A DNA stretch of 5,683 nucleotides. Origin: Sediminispirochaeta sp. Its GTDB lineage: Bacteria; Spirochaetota; Spirochaetia; DSM-16054; Sediminispirochaetaceae. Both the position numbers and the translations under genes were made by a program. Below are positions 5,272 through 5,683 of this stretch, one piece after another. Where the stretch lies: the NCBI GenBank assembly GCA_011046055.1, contig DSBN01000098.1:1-5683 (forward strand), written 5' to 3'. Below the pieces are notes generated by a model, which was given only the letters and a program-made list of their open reading frames with translations, had not been told where the DNA came from and searched no databases. How positions within the stretch are numbered: the stretch's first letter is position 1; every line of letters starts with the position of its first letter.

Positions 5272-5683
5272 CTATTTTTTCTTCAGCGCTCCCCGGATCT
5301 TTTCCATGGACTGCTCGTCATGGCGTACCCGGTCGACGGCGTTCAGCACGAAGGCCAGGAAAATCGACAGAAAACCCACCGCCAGCACCGCCACAATCGC
5401 CTTGATCCGGTAGCTGGACTGAAAACTCGCCAGGGAGAGGTAGCTCCTGGAGCTGTAGGGCTCGATCACCTGCTCCAGCACCGAGGCCTCTCCGCCGACG
5501 ATCCGCCGGGCGGCCTCGTATTCCGTTTTGTCCTCCTGCAGAGCCCGCAAGGCACGGTCGCTGAGCAGGTCTATGTTCAGCAGGTTCTCGTAGGCGGAAA
5601 TAGCGAATTCAGCTTCTCGAACGACTTCCGACCGCAATTTTTGGTTCAGAACCCCGCAGATCGCGTTGAGCAGGGCCGTAGAC
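5272..5683 (-). CDS. C-terminal part of a membrane protein, probably Wzz/chain-length-determinant-like
   Basis: The frame is open to the right edge, giving 136 residues before TAG at 5272-5274; the true start lies outside the window. A TTG at 5637 is an internal codon, since reading continues upstream without a stop (STALLNAICGVLNQK precedes it). Residues 16-75 are charged and helical, plausibly coiled coil (REAEFAISAYENLL, RALQEDKTEYEAARR). A Y-SS-x-S linker follows, then one hydrophobic helix (about 94-115, AIVAVLAVGFLSIFLAFVLN), and a short basic cytoplasmic tail with MEKIRGALKKK. This order, a long periplasmic helical region followed by a C-terminal membrane helix and short tail, is that of Wzz/FepE-type polysaccharide co-polymerases, which set O-antigen or capsule chain length. 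Only the tail is visible and no diagnostic motif of the N-terminal domain can be checked, so the name is tentative. The adjacent permease gene starts one base after the stop, suggesting one transcript. Confidence 0.58.
   Translation of the reverse strand, partial: STALLNAICGVLNQKLRSEVVREAEFAISAYENLLNIDLLSDRALRALQEDKTEYEAARRIVGGEASVLEQVIEPYSSRSYLSLASFQSSYRIKAIVAVLAVGFLSIFLAFVLNAVDRVRHDEQSMEKIRGALKKK

Noticed and set aside
5272..5637. Complete 121-residue protein starting with TTG at 5637
   Set aside because: The frame continues open to the window edge, there is no Shine-Dalgarno sequence before the TTG, and the visible part looks like the end of a larger protein.

Overview
The window is GC-rich DNA from a diderm (Gram-negative-type) bacterium. 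It reads as one block of five tightly packed genes, all on the minus strand, so transcription runs from high to low coordinates. There is no RNA gene, insertion sequence, CRISPR array or gene-free stretch over 300 bases. The largest gap is 32 bases (2249-2280). The phylum cannot be fixed from the sequence alone. The gene combination (LolA-like sorting protein, paired FtsX-type permeases, outer-membrane barrel, Wzz-like protein) would suit a spirochaete or another free-living diderm, but that is a weak inference.

In transcription order: (1) 5683-5272, the C-terminal 136 residues of a protein ending in a membrane helix and a basic tail, most like the end of a Wzz/chain-length-determinant protein. 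(2) 5270-3585, a 561-residue FtsX/LolC/E/MacB-type ABC permease with an acidic, Ser/Thr/Asp/Pro-rich insertion of about 120 residues in its periplasmic domain. (3) 3588-2281, a second permease of the same fold, 435 residues, overlapping the first by ATGA. (4) 2248-1382, a 288-residue periplasmic protein of the LolA-like 'outer membrane lipoprotein-sorting protein' family. (5) 1378-1, an outer-membrane beta-barrel protein with a signal peptide and an acidic linker, running off the left edge of the window. Six-frame ORF calling hides gene 5 because no stop lies in the window; a long plus-strand ORF across it is a shadow.

Inferred joint role: the two permeases would form a heterodimeric LolCDE/MacB-like inner-membrane complex that passes a lipidic or lipoprotein cargo to the LolA-like chaperone, which delivers it toward the outer membrane. 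The barrel would be the outer-membrane partner or client. The ATPase such a complex needs is not in the window.

The oddest signals are two AT-only palindromes placed just inside the 5' ends of the LolA-like and barrel genes. They encode nearly the same peptide (FF-x-aromatic...Y-x-KK) in unusually long signal-peptide n-regions. A short F-x-[DN]-S-G-G-D motif is also shared between the permease insertion and the barrel's N-terminal linker.
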